Shown: positions 7,026 through 14,053 of the stretch, one piece after another
Position numbering within the stretch: the first letter of the stretch is position 1
Layout: each line of letters begins with the position of its first letter
Assembly: GCA_937897665.1 (NCBI GenBank)
Contig: CALCPB010000497.1
Location: forward strand, 1-14,466
Length of the DNA: 14,466 nucleotides
Direction of reading: 5' to 3'
From: an uncultured Halomicronema sp.
GTDB taxonomy: Bacteria; Cyanobacteriota; Cyanobacteriia; Phormidesmidales; Phormidesmidaceae
The notes under the pieces: generated by a model
What the model saw: only the letters and a program-made list of their open reading frames with translations
Databases searched by the model: none
What the model was told of the DNA's origin: nothing
Translations under genes and position numbers: made by a program

Positions 7026-8177
7026 TTACGACTGGGCAGCGGGATACCAAAGGCCCTCAATCTGCTGGATGAGCGCGGCACTGTCGTCGCCTGGAGTCAA
7101 ACACACCGTGACATGCCCGAGTTTGCGTCCCGGTCGAGCAGCGGGTTTGCCATACCAATACACCTGAGCTTGGGGAATTTGGGCAAGCTGCTGTCGCTGC
7201 TCGGCGTAGTCCGAGGTGGCCGACTCAAACCCTAGCAGGTTAACCATCAGGGCGCGATCGCAGGTCATCCGCACGCGGCCCAAGGGTTGCCCGGTCACCG
7301 CCAGGAGCTGCTGGGCAAACTGCGACGTTTCGCAGGCATCAAGCGTGTAATGGCCAGAATTATGGGTCCGGGGAGCCACTTCGTTCACCAGCACCTGATC
7401 GCCTGGCCCGAGGAATAACTCGATGCCCAAAATGCCCACAAAATCTAATTGTTTGATCAGGGTGTGGGCGATCGCCTGCACCGATTTCACGACCGCTGGC
7501 GTAATGTGAGCGGGAGCCAGCACGCGCCGACAGACTTGGTCAACCTGCTGAGTTTCAACGACGGGATAGACCACAATCTCGCCCTGCACTGAGCGGGCCA
7601 CCATAACTGCCAGCTCTTTTTCAAACGAAATGAAGGCTTCTAACAGCACTGGGGGACGCTCAATCTGCGTCCAAGTTTCGACCAGTTCCGTCGCCGAGCG
7701 CATGACAAAGGTGCCCTGCCCGTCGTAGCCCAGGCGGCGCGTTTTCATCACGAGGGGAAAGCCAATGGGAGCCGCGATCGCGGCCACTGCTTCAGGCGGA
7801 GTGGTGTCAGCCAGCGTCACATAGGGCGGATTAGGCAAATTGTGGGGCGCTAAAAACTGCCGCTGTGTGTACTTGTCAAGCAGCGGTGCGAGAGCCGATA
7901 GTTGAGGCCGAAAGACTATGCCCTGCGCCGCTAACGGTTGCAGCGCCCCGAGATCAACAAACTCATTTTCAAAGGTGATGATTTCGCAGCGATCACTCAG
8001 CTGCTGAGTTCCAGTCACATCAGCGATCGCAGCATGGACCCCGGCAGCAGCAGTAACCATCGCAGGGTCCGTCGGTTGGGGCGTCTGCACCACAATCGAC
8101 AAATCGAGCTTGGGCGCTTCTAACCCCATCATCCAAGCCAGCTGACCACCGCCAATCACTCCGACCGTTTTCGTCAT
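7026..8177 (-). CDS. purK: 5-(carboxyamino)imidazole ribonucleotide synthase (PurK)
   Basis: ATP-grasp enzyme of purine biosynthesis: it converts AIR, ATP and bicarbonate to N5-CAIR, which PurE then isomerises. 383 residues, usual for the family. Seen: N-terminal VGVIGGGQLAWM (5-16), which opens the preATP-grasp fold, an ATP-grasp core with PLVMKTRRLGYDGQGTF and FEKELAVMVAR, and the PurK signature NEVAPRTHNSGHYT near the end of the ATP-grasp domain. I chose the ATG at 8177 because homologues begin MxKxVGVIGGGQL and GGAAGAG lies just upstream; the frame continues to 8228. It is cytoplasmic. The 6S RNA gene follows on the same strand, with its own promoter in the gap. No purE is present in the window, so purine genes are dispersed, as is usual in cyanobacteria. 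Confidence 0.96.
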   Translation of the reverse strand: MTKTVGVIGGGQLAWMMGLEAPKLDLSIVVQTPQPTDPAMVTAAAGVHAAIADVTGTQQLSDRCEIITFENEFVDLGALQPLAAQGIVFRPQLSALAPLLDKYTQRQFLAPHNLPNPPYVTLADTTPPEAVAAIAAPIGFPLVMKTRRLGYDGQGTFVMRSATELVETWTQIERPPVLLEAFISFEKELAVMVARSVQGEIVVYPVVETQQVDQVCRRVLAPAHITPAVVKSVQAIAHTLIKQLDFVGILGIELFLGPGDQVLVNEVAPRTHNSGHYTLDACETSQFAQQLLAVTGQPLGRVRMTCDRALMVNLLGFESATSDYAEQRQQLAQIPQAQVYWYGKPAARPGRKLGHVTVCLTPGDDSAALIQQIEGLWYPAAQS

Positions 8178-8348
8178 GGTCGCTCTTCCCATCTTGTCCG
8201 CAGCCCTGAGGACATGTACTCGTGACACTCATGAAGGTCACTAGATAAATAGAGTACGGCAACCGGATCTTAAAACGACGTCGATTTTGTCGGAAGGGCG
8301 ATGACCGGCAGCGAAGTCCGTGGCGAGGTCGTCAACGATCGATGCGAA

Positions 8349-8394
8349 TTGAGAGAGGTAAGTTGAGAGAGGCGATCGCAAAAGTTTTGAGAGA
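8349..8394. repeat. Three direct TTGAGAGA repeats in the purK/SLH intergenic region
   Basis: TTGAGAGA begins at 8349, 8363 and 8387; the first two copies extend to TTGAGAGAGG. A HIP1 octamer lies between copies two and three. Regularly repeated short motifs between divergent genes can be regulator sites, but the function here is unknown. The repeat is seen directly. Confidence 0.5.
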
Positions 8395-8782
8395 CCGTCG
8401 TTGCCGGCGTAAACGCACCTCGGACATTCCCTTTAGCCCAAATACGGTTGGAATACCGCAGTCGCTGGAAAGTTGCTTTTAGCATGCAGCCATCAGTTGG
8501 GCCTCACATTTAGGCCTCAGCACTTTTGGCCTTCTGAATCCAAGTAACAGTATTCGTCGGTGGACTGCCGGTATCAATGGGAACTCTCCAGTTAGCACTG
8601 CGGTCTAACCATGGGAAGACCGAAGTCATATACCTGCTCTGGTATCTATCGCCATCATGGCTGAGCACAGCTGAATGGCCAAATTTCCTGCGCCGGTCAT
8701 GAATTCAGTGCCGCCAACCTCAGACGATAGCGTTCATCGGTGATAGCTGTCGCCATTGAGAGCCGTTCCCAACGTTTATTTG

Positions 8783-8806
8783 CCCCAACAGCCACTTGTT
8801 GTGGGG
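8783..8806 (+). promoter_or_regulatory. Leader hairpin before the SLH-protein gene
   Basis: CCCCAACA (8783-8790) can pair with TGTT/GGGG (8797-8800 and 8803-8806) with a two-base bulge, and TTTGTTT follows. An alternative small hairpin, CCAC-TTGTT-GTGG (8792-8804), competes with it. This could be an attenuator-like element in the 5' leader, about 45 bases before the ATG, or chance. Confidence 0.3.
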
Positions 8807-8852
8807 GTTTGTTTCCACTGCTCTAAACTCACTTTTCACAGGATGTAATGGC

Positions 8853-10106
8853 ATGGTTAATTTTTTAAACAGCGATTCAAAAACAGCCGCTTTAGTCGCG
8901 TTAGGCGTCATGGCTGGAGCCACGTTTCCCCTCATTGCCCCGGCTCCGGCGATGGCTCAGCAATTTGTCGATGTTGGTAACGGCTATTGGGCCCAACCCT
9001 ATATCGAGACGTTGGCAGCCGAGCAAATTATTGCCGGTTTTCCTGACGGCACCTTTAAACCTGACCAGGCAGTGACCCGCGCCCAATTTGCCGCGATCGT
9101 GCGACAGGCCTTTGACCAAGCCCGCACCCGCTCAGCCCCCAACTTTGGCGATGTGCCGTCTAGCTATTGGGCTACTGAAGCGATCGCCGATGCCTATGGT
9201 CAGGGCTTTATGTCGGGGTACCCCGACAGTACCTTTAAGCCCGAGCAGCAGATTCCTCGCGTGCAGGTCGTGGTGGCCTTGGCCAATGGTTTGGGCATGA
9301 ACGCTAGCGGCACCGACAATCAGGCGCTCGGCGTCTATCGGGATGCGAGTCAGATTCCTGACTATGCGCAAGGGCCAGTGGCCGCCGCGACGGAAAATGA
9401 GATCGTGGTCAGCTACCCTGACGTCAATCGCCTACAACCAGGACAAACCGCTACCCGCGCTGATGTCGCAGCGTTTATCTATCAGGCGTTGGTCGCCGAG
9501 GGTGAGCTGCCAGCCTTAGCCGCTGATTTGAATGCGACAGACTATATCGTGGGCTATGACGGCTCAGGCAGCACGCCGCAAGCCGTGCCGCAGACCGTCG
9601 CCGGAGTCGTGCCAGCAGGTACGCAAATTCCCCTGCGGTATCCCAATGCGGATGGGGTCGATATTGTGGTGGCCCCCGGTCAAACGGTCGCGACGTCGCT
9701 AGAGGTCTCCGGGTCGCTGGTGAACAGTGCCAATCAAGTGTTGATCCCGGCTGGGAGCACCGTGCAGGGACGCATTGAGCCAGTGGAAATTCGCGGCGCC
9801 TCGATCACAGCGGCTCGCTTCGTAGCCGATAACCTGACGATCAATGGTCGCACTTACAACATTGACGCAGAATCTAGCGCGATCGCAGCGAGTGAGACGG
9901 TCAATACCGGCTCTCTAGAGGGTGCCCTGATCACAGGCGCCGCCGAGTCAATTTTAGGCTCGCTACTCGGTAGTGCCGATCTGGGGTCGCTAGTAGGAGC
10001 GGTGATTGGCGGCAACGACCAAGTGACATCGCAAAACGCGGTGATCGTGATCGACCCTAGCCAGCTTGATCTAACTGTGGATACTGACTTTAATGTCGGC
10101 AGCTAA
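8853..10106 (+). CDS. Secreted S-layer homology (SLH) protein with TrbI/VirB10-like C-terminal domain
   Basis: 417 residues. Signal peptide: a hydrophobic stretch (about 11-30) ending APAMA, with likely cleavage after Ala35. Three SLH repeats follow: about 38-87 (FVDVGNGYWA...GFPDGTFKP...TRAQFA), 98-147 (FGDVPSSYWA...GYPDSTFKP) and a weaker third at 162-212. SLH modules bind cell-wall polymers. From about 255 a second domain appears: AGTQIPLRY, VSGSLVNSANQVLIPAGSTVQGRI, RFVADNLTINGRTYNI, a small-residue-rich hydrophobic stretch (about 353-387), then AVIVIDPSQLDLTVDTDF. That strand order resembles the TrbI/VirB10 C-terminal beta-barrel, whose long helical insertion crosses the outer membrane. 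I chose the ATG at 8853 because AGGATG precedes it and the signal peptide starts there; the frame extends upstream to 8796. It is likely periplasmic or outer-membrane. No conjugation genes are nearby. Confidence 0.88.
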   Translation: MVNFLNSDSKTAALVALGVMAGATFPLIAPAPAMAQQFVDVGNGYWAQPYIETLAAEQIIAGFPDGTFKPDQAVTRAQFAAIVRQAFDQARTRSAPNFGDVPSSYWATEAIADAYGQGFMSGYPDSTFKPEQQIPRVQVVVALANGLGMNASGTDNQALGVYRDASQIPDYAQGPVAAATENEIVVSYPDVNRLQPGQTATRADVAAFIYQALVAEGELPALAADLNATDYIVGYDGSGSTPQAVPQTVAGVVPAGTQIPLRYPNADGVDIVVAPGQTVATSLEVSGSLVNSANQVLIPAGSTVQGRIEPVEIRGASITAARFVADNLTINGRTYNIDAESSAIAASETVNTGSLEGALITGAAESILGSLLGSADLGSLVGAVIGGNDQVTSQNAVIVIDPSQLDLTVDTDFNVGS

Positions 10107-10167
10107 TCCCAATTTTCGGTCATTGGCTTCCTCTGCAGGGGAAGCCGATTGATGACTAGCTGCAGCG

Positions 10168-10181
10168 GCGATCGCGATCGC
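10168..10181. repeat. Overlapping pair of HIP1 octamers
   Basis: GCGATCGC at 10168-10175 and 10174-10181 share two bases. The octamer also occurs at, for example, 906, 2071, 9179 and near 7449, 8371, 11557 and 12165. This density is a hallmark of cyanobacterial genomes, where it is over-represented for reasons still unsettled, though it may be linked to DNA methylation. Confidence 0.7.
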
Positions 10182-10235
10182 TGAGTCATCCCAAAGACAC
10201 TACGATATCTCCTGCAGCGGCTTTCTCATTATCAG

Positions 10236-10290
10236 AAAAACAGCCCTCAGTTCCTGACAAATCTGTTCTCGGAGCTGAGGGCTTTTTATT
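10236..10290. terminator. Bidirectional intrinsic terminator between the SLH and LOG genes
   Basis: A 13-bp stem pairs 10242-10254 with 10271-10283 (one G-U), with a loop of about 16 bases. AAAAA precedes the left arm (10236-10240) and TTTTT follows in the right flank, so it can stop transcription on both strands. It sits between the convergent SLH-protein and LOG-family genes. Confidence 0.85.
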
Positions 10291-10309
10291 ATCTAATCGA
10301 TCGTCTGAC

Positions 10310-10945
10310 TTAAAGCTTATATTGGCGATATTGCAGGCAAAAATCATCGGGGTTATCGATAAATTTGCGTTGGGCAGCACGCACAACCTCAAACGCTTCA
10401 TCGCAGGTTCTGACCAAAAAGAGCATTTCGTAATCTTCGGGATTGAGCAGCTGCTTTTCTAGCGGCCAGTCTTGCACCCAGCGCAAAAAGTCTTCCCACA
10501 TGTCGCCGAGGAGCACAATGGGAATATTGCAAATGTGCTCGACCTGCATTAACTGCCACGTATAAGCCAGCTCTAACAGTGTGCCAACACCGCCCGGGGC
10601 GACCACGACAGCATTAGCCAGGTGCATGAAGTGATCGAGCCGTTCTGAGAAGCGATCGAACTCATGCTTGATATCAACGTGGGGGTTAGCCGCTTCTTCA
10701 AACGGCAACTTGATATTGAGCCCATAGGATTTGCTGGAATCATCAACGCTGTGGGGATCTTCGCGACCTTCGCGATGGCCTAAATTAGCCGCTTCCATCA
10801 GGCCAGGGCCGCCACCGGTCACGACATCCATGCCGTCGCGGCCGAGCAGTCGGGCCAAGCGCCGCACTTGCTCATAGACCGAATCACCCGGCTTGAGGCG
10901 GGCCGACCCAAAGATCACAACCCTAAATCTATCTGGCTCAGTCAT
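10310..10945 (-). CDS. LOG family protein (TIGR00730-type Rossmann fold nucleotide hydrolase)
   Basis: 211 residues from the ATG at 10945. Seen: FRVVIFGSAR at the start, GGGPGLME (45-52) and PGGVGTLLE (118-126), the two signatures of the LOG/lysine-decarboxylase-like family. LOG enzymes cleave nucleoside 5'-monophosphates (cytokinin riboside monophosphates in plants, AMP-like substrates in bacteria) to free base and ribose 5-phosphate. The true bacterial substrate is often unknown, and older 'lysine decarboxylase' labels are wrong. The cytoplasm is the expected site. The ATG gives the usual length. The frame stays open to a TTG at 11044, but the extra residues (many Arg/Lys, no known domain) lack support. 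Neither start has a good ribosome site. It lies on the same strand as the sugar-kinase-like gene about 200 bases upstream, so co-transcription is possible but not shown. Confidence 0.9.
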   Translation of the reverse strand: MTEPDRFRVVIFGSARLKPGDSVYEQVRRLARLLGRDGMDVVTGGGPGLMEAANLGHREGREDPHSVDDSSKSYGLNIKLPFEEAANPHVDIKHEFDRFSERLDHFMHLANAVVVAPGGVGTLLELAYTWQLMQVEHICNIPIVLLGDMWEDFLRWVQDWPLEKQLLNPEDYEMLFLVRTCDEAFEVVRAAQRKFIDNPDDFCLQYRQYKL

Positions 10946-11151
10946 CACAATAATCCGAAATGGAGATACGTCACTGCTTGTACGTTTGTACCGTAAAACG
11001 GTCTTAAAGAGGCGTCGCAGGTACTCACAGCCCTGTTCAGGCAACTAGACAGCGCGGCCGCAGTCACCCGACTCATCGAGGTTTTCTGCCCCGGCTAGCC
11101 CCAATGCGCTTCAGCTATTGGCATAGTTCTGTACCCTAGCACCGAAGTCGC

Positions 11152-12477
11152 TTAGACGGAGCGACTCAGACGCTCATAGGCCAGGGCTAGGGCGTTGTCG
11201 TCGCCCACATTGCCCGGAAACAGCACGACCGGCAAAGCCGAAAATTGCGGATGGTCGGCAGCCGTTCGGACAACGGAACAGCCCGGCAGAATTTGGCCCA
11301 ACAGACGGGTGGTGCGGAGCGCTAACCCTTGACTCAAGGTGTCATTGGAGGTGATGCCGCCTTTGCTGATGAGAAACCCCAGGTCACTGGGCAGGCCGCG
11401 CAGGATATCCATCAGCAGAGCGGAAACCTCTTCGCCAAACGCCAATCGAGTTTGCACATCAGGAAAGGTGAGTTCTTGACGACTGGTGTAGATGGCAGGA
11501 GTTTGGCCACGCTCGTGGATCTGACGCACCTGGGCCAAGGTGGTGGCCAAAAGACGCGATCGCCCGCCCGCCAGGTCATCCACCATCTGGGTGACATCGA
11601 CCTCAACGCCCACAATATCGGGAGCTTGCAGCAGAGCCTGGAGCTGCTGCGTCGTCTTTTTCACATGGGAGCCGACCAAAATCGCCCCTGGATGATGATC
11701 TTTAACGTACTGCGCCATCTCGTCCGCCGCGACGGGTTGGGGGGGCAACGCCGCCAGCGCCGTCAGCAAACTGGCGGCACAGCGAAACAAAAAGCGTTGG
11801 CCTAGAGCAGCTGCCTGCAGCAACTCTTGAGCAAAGGCATTCAGGTCGCTCTGTTGCTCACCATCAACAGCCACACAAACGTTATTTTCTAACTGCTGCA
11901 GCGCCTCTAAACAGCCAGCGCGGAGGCGATCGAGGGTGAACCGTTGCACTTGATCGGCAGCAATTTTGCCCCCGGTCTTTTCGGCCACATAGTCAGGCAA
12001 ATAGGCGGTGCTATAGCCAAAGACCGAATCGTTAGCGAACTCAGTTTCATGAGCCGGCACCGGGACGCCGTTCTGCACGACATAATGCACGCTGTCGCGG
12101 GTGATGCGGCCGCCTTCAAAAAAGGCCGGCACCATAAAGTGGGCATCAAAGGGGCCTAACTCAGCGGCGATCGCATCGGTCTCAATCGGGTAGTGTCCTC
12201 GCAGCGTCGAGTCAGAACGACTCACCACCAAAAACTCTTCGACCCCGGTCTGAGCAATGGCTAGCTTGAGATTGTGGCAAACTTCTTGAGTCACTATCTG
12301 CGCTTGGGCGGGTGAGAGCGCTCGCGTATTAGTCAAAATAAAGACGATGGGAGCCTCATCTTGCAGGCCCAAGACCAGCGTTTCGACATCCCACTGCAAC
12401 AACAACAAACAGCTGAGCACCGTTTGCGATCCAGTCGGATCATCATCTAGCACGATAATTTTTGGCGTCGTGGCCAT
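11152..12477 (-). CDS. Four-carbon acid sugar kinase family protein (formerly DUF1537)
   Basis: 441 residues, full length. The N-terminal substrate domain carries LDDDPTGSQT (10-19), ILTNTRAL and SRSDSTLRGHYPIE (86-99). The C-terminal nucleotide-binding domain carries LISKGGITSNDT and FPGNVGDDNALALAYERL near the end. Characterised members (OtnK, DtnK, DenK types) phosphorylate D-erythronate or D-threonate with ATP, and they are normally encoded beside the dehydrogenase and aldolase/decarboxylase of the same catabolic route. No such neighbours exist here, so the substrate cannot be inferred from context. The ATG at 12477 is firm: AGGAGG lies five bases upstream (12483-12488). It is cytoplasmic. 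The LOG-family gene follows on the same strand and hslO lies upstream on the same strand, but the gaps of about 200 bases suggest separate units. Confidence 0.9.
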   Translation of the reverse strand: MATTPKIIVLDDDPTGSQTVLSCLLLLQWDVETLVLGLQDEAPIVFILTNTRALSPAQAQIVTQEVCHNLKLAIAQTGVEEFLVVSRSDSTLRGHYPIETDAIAAELGPFDAHFMVPAFFEGGRITRDSVHYVVQNGVPVPAHETEFANDSVFGYSTAYLPDYVAEKTGGKIAADQVQRFTLDRLRAGCLEALQQLENNVCVAVDGEQQSDLNAFAQELLQAAALGQRFLFRCAASLLTALAALPPQPVAADEMAQYVKDHHPGAILVGSHVKKTTQQLQALLQAPDIVGVEVDVTQMVDDLAGGRSRLLATTLAQVRQIHERGQTPAIYTSRQELTFPDVQTRLAFGEEVSALLMDILRGLPSDLGFLISKGGITSNDTLSQGLALRTTRLLGQILPGCSVVRTAADHPQFSALPVVLFPGNVGDDNALALAYERLSRSV

Positions 12478-12670
12478 CTGCCCCTCCTACGAGTCCCAGG
12501 GTGCTCTACCCAATGGCTCCCTTGGCCAGTTAGCTGGCATCGATTTCTAGGCCATTGCGGAAGCTTTCCCCAGAGTGCCACACCGTGCGTCGTTTATCGC
12601 AGCGGCACCACTACTGATCGAGCCACCCCACCATGATTCACGCGCCCCCCACGGGGGACGGCGGTGAGGC

Positions 12671-12865
12671 TCAGTTCAAAGCCTCTGAGTGCTGTTTTTT
12701 CAGGTCATCAATCAAACCGGCGAGCTTGTCGCTGTTGGCCTGATAAACCTCACCACAAAAATGACAGGTAGCCTCGGCGCCGTCATCCTTTTCGATCATA
12801 TCCTGCAGCTCATCGACGCCGAGCATTTTCAAAGCGCCCAGCATGCGATCGTTGGTACAGGGGCA
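12671..12865 (-). pseudogene. hslO: Detached C-terminal redox zinc domain of Hsp33, after an in-frame TAA
   Basis: Reading straight on in frame beyond the TAA at 12866-12868 gives 64 intact codons, starting [16 protein letters not shown], then [19 protein letters not shown], and ending in TGA at 12671-12673. These are the two cysteine pairs (C-P-C and C-H-F-C) that hold zinc in reduced Hsp33 and form disulfides on oxidation. There is no frameshift and no other internal stop. No start codon or ribosome site suits separate translation of this piece: an ATG overlapping the TAA is in a different frame and short-lived. It is made only if the TAA is read through, or if the TAA is a sequence error. 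Confidence 0.85.
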
Positions 12866-13588
12866 TTAAAACCGAATCGCCTGGCTCTCTGCCTCAGGCA
12901 GAATCTGCATATCCAAATCTCCCACCAGTGCTTCAAAAATCTCGGGCAGGGTTTGGTTGCTACGCAGCTTAGGCGTAAAGTCTGCCAGGGCTGCCACCCG
13001 CGACTCTAACAGCGAAATCAGCGACTCATCGCGAGCGGCCTTGGGCATCACTTGCACCAAGAGCCCTCCCGACGCTTCGACACCATGCTCATCCACAAAC
13101 ACCCCCAGCACGAGGGCTGAGGGTGTCTGCTCCGAAGTGGCGAGATAGTAAGTCAAGTCTTCGCCAATTTCGCCCGAAATCAGCTCGACCGTGCTGGAGT
13201 AGGGTTGGCCATAGCCGACATCACGCACCACATACAAATAGCCATGGCGCCCGATCGCACCACCCACGTTGAGCTTGCCATTTTCAGTGGGCGGCACCTC
13301 CACACTGGGGTCATCGACGTAGCCCCGCACAGCGCCATCGAGCCCAGCATCAACCAAGACACCGCCTAAAGGCCCATCACCCTTAATGCGAAGGTTGATG
13401 CGCGACCCCTCGCGCTTCATGCTAGAGACTAAAAGCAAGCCTGCAGACATGGCTCGACCCAAGGCCGCCGTGCCCACATAGGTCAGGTTGTGGCGCTGAC
13501 GGGCAGTTTCCACTAAATCAGTTGTAATCGTGCCGACAATCCGAATGCCGCCATCGGCAGCGGTTGCTCGAAGGAGTTGGTCTGCCAT
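12866..13588 (-). CDS. hslO: Hsp33 chaperone, truncated before its redox-switch domain
   Basis: 240 residues from ATG, with AGGA eight bases upstream. Hsp33 is a cytoplasmic holdase switched on by oxidation. Seen: the whole N-terminal substrate-binding fold (MADQLLRATAADGGIRI, RAMSAGLLLVSSMK, LRIKGDGPLGGVLVDA, VGGAIG, GYLYVVRDVG) and the linker that ends QAIRF. The family then continues FxCxC, but here codon x is TAA and the next codons are TGC CCC TGT. The complete zinc domain follows in the same frame (12671-12865), so one base change (for example AAA to TAA) explains the truncation. As annotated, the product lacks all four zinc cysteines. Truncated E. coli Hsp33 lacking this domain is reported to be constitutively active, so the product may still work, without regulation. 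A base-calling or assembly error is the main alternative. Confidence 0.9.
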   Translation of the reverse strand: MADQLLRATAADGGIRIVGTITTDLVETARQRHNLTYVGTAALGRAMSAGLLLVSSMKREGSRINLRIKGDGPLGGVLVDAGLDGAVRGYVDDPSVEVPPTENGKLNVGGAIGRHGYLYVVRDVGYGQPYSSTVELISGEIGEDLTYYLATSEQTPSALVLGVFVDEHGVEASGGLLVQVMPKAARDESLISLLESRVAALADFTPKLRSNQTLPEIFEALVGDLDMQILPEAESQAIRF

Positions 13589-13810
13589 GCAAACGTCCTA
13601 ATCTTGCTTCACGTTGAATTGATTAGTGCCATTGTAGGAACTTTTAGGCGCTCGATGGCAGCTGACCGCCCCCGAAATAACCGCCCCTGAACCAGCCGCT
13701 AGAGACTCATCCCTTGCGGCAGTACACCTTACCTAATTTCGCAATTGAGGAGAATTAAGGGAGCAGCGGAAGATATTCTCTAAGAAACCAGTACTTGTCG
13801 AGACCCGAGC

Positions 13811-14053
13811 ATGATTACGCAAAAGGTGAGTTTGTGGGGCACGGCCCTAGGAGTCCATTTGCCCCCTGACATTGCCCAACAGGTGGGGTTAGAAGAAGGC
13901 ACGATCATTTCGATCTGTGTCGAAGGCCATAACATCGTCTTGGCACCGGCGCACCCAAAATATACGCTGGATGAGTTGTTTAAAGCGGCTGGCCCCACCT
14001 CGCAGGCTGATGAGTGGCATTGGGGCCCAGCCATCGGGGAGGAACATTGGTAA
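13811..14053 (+). CDS. mazE: MazE-family antitoxin (AbrB/SpoVT-type N-terminus)
   Basis: 80 residues. The N-terminus (MITQKVSLWGTALGVHLPPDIAQQVGLEEGTIISICVEGHNIVLAP) fits the swapped-hairpin AbrB/MazE DNA-binding fold position by position, with the usual WG...LP...GL..G pattern. The C-terminus ends DEWHWGPAIGEEHW, matching the acidic/Trp toxin-binding tail of MazE (DWG...KEVW in E. coli). It should form a dimer that represses its own promoter and neutralises the MazF encoded immediately downstream. The start ATG follows directly from homologue length, although only a weak ribosome site is visible. Its promoter must lie in the 13589-13810 gap shared with the divergent hslO. Its last codons contain the ribosome site and start of mazF. 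Confidence 0.88.
   Translation: MITQKVSLWGTALGVHLPPDIAQQVGLEEGTIISICVEGHNIVLAPAHPKYTLDELFKAAGPTSQADEWHWGPAIGEEHW

Larger units (their letters stand above)
8178..8852. other. Long divergent intergenic region between purK and the SLH-protein gene
   Basis: No reliable gene is seen. The region must hold the promoters of purK (leftward) and of the SLH-protein gene (rightward). It contains a triple TTGAGAGA repeat (8349-8394), a 6-bp inverted repeat CGGTCT/AGACCG (8601-8622) and a hairpin near its right end (8783-8806). A 71-codon minus-strand frame (8270-8485) is open, but its composition and lack of a ribosome site do not suggest a gene. Confidence 0.45.

Noticed and set aside
8270..8485. 71-codon minus-strand reading frame upstream of purK
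   Set aside because: It has no ribosome site, low-complexity composition, and overlaps the TTGAGAGA repeats. It is more likely intergenic.
8601..8622. CGGTCT/AGACCG inverted repeat
   Set aside because: Only 6 bp with a 10-base loop. A repeat of this size is common by chance in a 675-base spacer.
12645..12657. CCCCCC-AC-GGGGG hairpin downstream of hslO
   Set aside because: The loop is too small for the full stem and no U-tract follows on the minus strand, so it is not a convincing intrinsic terminator.
12864..12868. TAATG stop/start overlap at the hslO break, as a possible restart making a separate zinc-domain protein
   Set aside because: The ATG is in a different frame from the zinc domain and meets a stop after fewer than 20 codons.
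12689..13009. 106-codon plus-strand frame opposite hslO
   Set aside because: It is antisense to both Hsp33 domains, whose conserved motifs account for the sequence.
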